Assembly (NCBI RefSeq): GCF_963662255.1
Contig: NC_085046.1
Span: forward strand, 24,943,620-25,007,619
Length of the DNA: 64,000 nucleotides
Direction: 5' to 3'
From: Cinclus cinclus
Taxonomy: Eukaryota > Chordata > Aves > Passeriformes > Cinclidae
Below, one piece after another: positions 60,341 through 64,000 of the stretch. Under the pieces are notes generated by a model that worked only from the letters and a program-made list of their open reading frames with translations, did no database searches and had not been told where the DNA came from. Each line of letters starts with the position of its first letter. The stretch's first letter is position 1. Made by a program: the position numbers and the translations under genes.

Positions 60341-63300
60341 TTCTTGCTGTCCTGCATGTAGCAGGATTTCCAAACCCTGTGGTGTTCCCAGGAATGTGTT
60401 ATCCTATCTAAGAGAATTTAGGGGGTTCAAAAACTATTCCTGCACTAAAGCTTTTCATGGTGGCAGAGACCTTGTGGGTAAAAATGTCTTCTCTTAAAGA
60501 AAGGCTACTTTCAGGGCAGGGCCATAAGGAATCTGACACAGGAAATCTAGTCTGAGCAGAAAATTTTTAAAATGCTGAATTGCTGTGCTTCATATGCTGG
60601 AAAGATAGAAGGAGACAGGAAAAGGAAAGTTGATTCCTTTTAATTTCTTTTTGTTTTGTTCCAATCTTGTTTAGAAAACCAATTTCCTCAGACCCATCAA
60701 TTCTTCTCATATTTGACAGACTCCCCCTTCACAAGTGTTTGAAAATAACATTGAGCATGCAAAAATTAGGAATCCCATTTTGCAAAACTGAAACACTTAT
60801 GGGCTTCCATATAGTCGTTCCTGCTTCCTCTCTCCACTTTCACTTGCATACATATGTCTCAGGGGCATCTTTTGGCACATTAAAACATAATACCTGTTTC
60901 TACTATTTGATTTGGGATCTGAGCTTGATTTTTATATAAGATTGTTGACAGACTCTGCCAGCTTTGTCAATATTCTGCTGTAAAATACCCCTGTTCAATC
61001 TGAAGCTGATGCCCAGCTGGGAAAATTGCAGTGGCAACTGCAAGGAAGTTGGAAGTTGACCACTGTCTCAGGTGATGAATGCATCAGCAACACCACGTTG
61101 GGTGGAAGAGTGTCATTTACACCTCAAAAGAAGCCTGCCAAATGGAAGACTGCAGGTTTAATTAAAGGTATTTTATTACCCAAAATTCTTCAAGTAACAG
61201 TTGGCTTTTTGAAGAAAAAAGCTTTAATTGCTGGATTGTCTTTACCCTTTGATAAAGGAGGAAATGTTTTTGTTCTTTTAATACCTAAGTAGAGGCCACT
61301 CAGTGTCATGCTCTGATTCACATAACACGAGAGGAAATTGCTGAAGATGGGTTTGTCCTGGTGGTATTGAAAAGAGAATAGGCATGTGCTCCAAGGTCTT
61401 TTCACAAAACACTATCTGCAAGTTAAATAGATGCCATATTATAGCTAAAGACTATGTACTCCCATACAAATACATGGGGTTTATTGCTCATGTCAGACAC
61501 GGACCCTCACTCAGTTCTACCTCAGCACACTCACTGGAATCTCATCTCAGCTTCCAGCTCTTTACATGGTGAAAATATCTTCTAGTAGTAACTCTGCATC
61601 TTCACCAGGAAAGACACAAACTCATCTCTTATTGCTGTTTTCTTCTGCTTTTAAGTGTGCATAAAGCTTGACAATCTCCACTCTTGTAGCACATTGAAAT
61701 CACTCAGACATTTTCAAGAGTGGAAGGACTTGCTCAGGTTACTCTACTGGTGTTTCAAGGAATATTTATTTGGGTAAATTTCACAGTTTTCGTGTTGTTG
61801 AAGTTGAGCACAGACTGATGAATGATCAGAGGCATCATAAGAAGTTTAGATAGATTATTTAGTTTATGAAGTTATCCAATCTACTGAAAAATCCGAATCC
61901 TGCAAAACCACCACATGAGCTCCGACCAATCCCTTGTCATGCTGTAGGTTTAAGATCTGGGATCCTTCTCACCTATCTCTTAGAGGAACCTGTCTGACAT
62001 AAATTGAGGGTTTTTCCTATGACATACTATATATGAATACAATGTTCAATTGCATTAAAAGTTATTGATTTTTTTTTCTTTTTGTTTAAGTGCTCCTCTG
62101 GTGGAAATTGTGATACTGTGACCTTGGGAAAGTCATATCAGCTCTGTTGAACCTTGTACTTAGAGTTTGAGGAGCCCAGATGTTAGCCAGCATACACAGA
62201 TGACATTTTGCTGGAACATCCAGTGCTGGCCTTTGCTCTACTCTGGTGGCTGTTATGAAAGACACCTGTCAGGAGAAGGTTTTGTTTGTTACAAACAATA
62301 AAAGGTTCCATTGTGTAGGAGAAAGGAGGAACAGCTCTGTGGATGTGATCTGCACAGTGTGCCATGGGAAAAAGCAGCTAGGGTCTGTCCTCTGCTGCAC
62401 AAAAAAAGGATCCCCGGTATCTGAAGGGTTGTATTTGCTCGTTACCTATATTCCTCCTTTTATTCTACTTAATTAAAACAGCTATTTTATTACAGCCTTG
62501 TTAGCTGAACCTTTTCCAGTAATACCCAGAAAGAATCTTGCACCACTGATCACCACCACCCTGATGCAGAACAGATACATGCAGGTATCCCTGCACAGTA
62601 TCAGTTTATTGAGACTCCCATCCATCTCAGTTATTCTCATCTTAAAACTTTGCAGAAGTGATGTCATGTTTTGAAGATGACGTCTAAGACTTTACATTAG
62701 GGAGAAGTCCTATCTGTATTTAAGTGAATTTTACAGGGAAAAAGTCTTTGGAGATGAAAATGTAAACCACCCTACATCCCCAGGGAAACTTAATCCTGCC
62801 CTCATTTCTGCATCCAGTGTCACAGACAGTCCCACCTGCAGAGGCAACTTGCTATCTGGGATGTTGTCCTCCTTTGCATTCCCACTGTTGTGCTTCCCAT
62901 GAACCACAGGGTAGTGACCTCACTGCCCTGCCCTGGACAGCCTCTTACCCAAATATCACTGGCTTCCCTGAGAATGGTCCATTACTGGTGGCATACCAGT
63001 AAGGTTCAGTGCCTTCAGGTCTGTCAAAGACAAATCATCCTCTCTGAGAGTGTTTTCAAGTAGTCCTTCAGCATAAGTTTAGGAATTAGATGTGAATGGC
63101 TTTTCATACTGAAGTAGGTTTTACCTTGCTTACATTCTGTAACTGCACAGCCCAGTGCTCAACATCCACACTCTCAGTCTGCAATAGACAATACCGTAAC
63201 ATCCTGGCATAATATTCAGCACTTTCTCTCTTACTACAAGATACACTTTTCCATCCAAAAGATTTTACACATCATATCAATTAGTTTTAAAACCACATAT

Positions 63301-64000
63301 TAAAATATATTAAACCATTCCTTACTAGTAATAAACTACAATAATTATTTAAAATAGTCATTGTTCAACACAGTAGTATCTGGTATTATGAATAAAGCAA
63401 AGAGATTCCTACTTTTTCCCAGCATGTAATACACTCTCTTCATTTTAGGGGACTTTCATGACATATATTGGGTATGCCAGTGACCATTATGTTTGCAAGT
63501 GTATTTGAGAGGGAAATAAACTGCTCATTATAGCATACCTAAAGAGCATACTTGATACAAACTAAATATCTCTCTGCAGTGACTGACTTCTCTAAATAAG
63601 ATCTGTGCAGTGAAGGTCTTTCATAGATTAAAAAATGTTTATTAAGATCATTGCCTCTGGAAATATCTCAAAAAGTGGTAAGCTGTGACAACTAAAATGA
63701 CTCTAGAAAATTATTCTAGACAAAGGACTGGCTCCAACATGGAACATAAACTCTCCTTACATAGGACCTGGCTTCCATCTTCCTAGAGAAGTCACAGCTG
63801 TGGCTGAAGTGCCTTGTACTCGCCTTGCTCTGCTCAGCAGGCACAGGTTTGTGACAATGCGAAGCCAGGACCTTGAGCAGGGAGTCATCTCAGCTACCTC
63901 ATGAGGAATGTCCATGAGATGTCTGTAAGACTTAGAAGGCATCTCACTTAGAGTGGTACAGAGGTATCTCATGAACCCCTGAGCTGCTGGGACCCCACAT
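60341..64000. other. Unassigned non-coding DNA
   Basis: No gene, RNA or transposon is recognised. The longest frames here are about 90 codons (60667-60939 and 61026-61292, plus strand). They are uncharacterised and have no recognisable domains. Confidence 0.5.

Noticed and set aside
1..64000. CRISPR arrays, tRNA genes, rRNA, bacterial operons or phage modules
   Set aside because: There are no regularly spaced repeats with unique spacers, no A/B-box cloverleaf that I could recognise, and the sequence is clearly vertebrate.

Overview
This window looks like nuclear DNA of a bird, from an intergenic or deep intronic stretch. It is AT-leaning, and stop codons are frequent in all frames. It contains many 3' ends of CR1 LINEs whose direct repeats have the ATTCTATG form, plus LTRs of endogenous retroviruses of types common in bird genomes. 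I cannot resolve the order or species, and I cannot tell whether the window lies inside a large intron. I found no convincing protein-coding gene, tRNA, rRNA, CRISPR array, bacterial-type operon or phage. The longest open frames are about 130-170 codons. Several of them lie wholly or partly over CR1 or simple repeats, and none has a protein domain I recognise.

Layout. Positions 1-8.2 kb are unique-looking non-coding DNA with one weak CR1 relic (about 7.25 kb). A solo ERV LTR lies at 8192-8742 on the minus strand. From 9 to 21 kb there is more unique DNA with CR1 relics at 9.57, 18.18 and 21.05 kb. A second LTR of a related type lies at 21734-22263, also minus. At 24.42 kb there is a short motif resembling one end of a mariner element. 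A long TTCC tetranucleotide tract occupies 27.9-28.1 kb and a TATATACA-type tract 29.79-29.90 kb. CR1 copies follow at 29.17, 30.05, 32.63 and 44.72 kb.

At 48.67-48.79 kb there is a compact cluster of hairpins, the most structured unexplained piece of the window. A probable LTR remnant with tightly spaced TATA and polyadenylation signals on the minus strand lies near 52.85 kb, next to a CR1 piece at 53.2 kb. A long CR1 lies at 55.89-56.5 kb. A C-rich tract and a third LTR (58741-59413, minus) follow, then another long CR1 at 59.78-60.34 kb. The last 3.6 kb hold nothing I recognise.

The window is best read as a graveyard of CR1 and ERV insertions in otherwise unassigned DNA. All transposon identities come from recalled consensus patterns and not from a database search. 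I did not find an undescribed biological system. The candidates most worth checking are the hairpin cluster at 48.7 kb, the LTR-like block at 52.85 kb and the mariner-like end at 24.42 kb.
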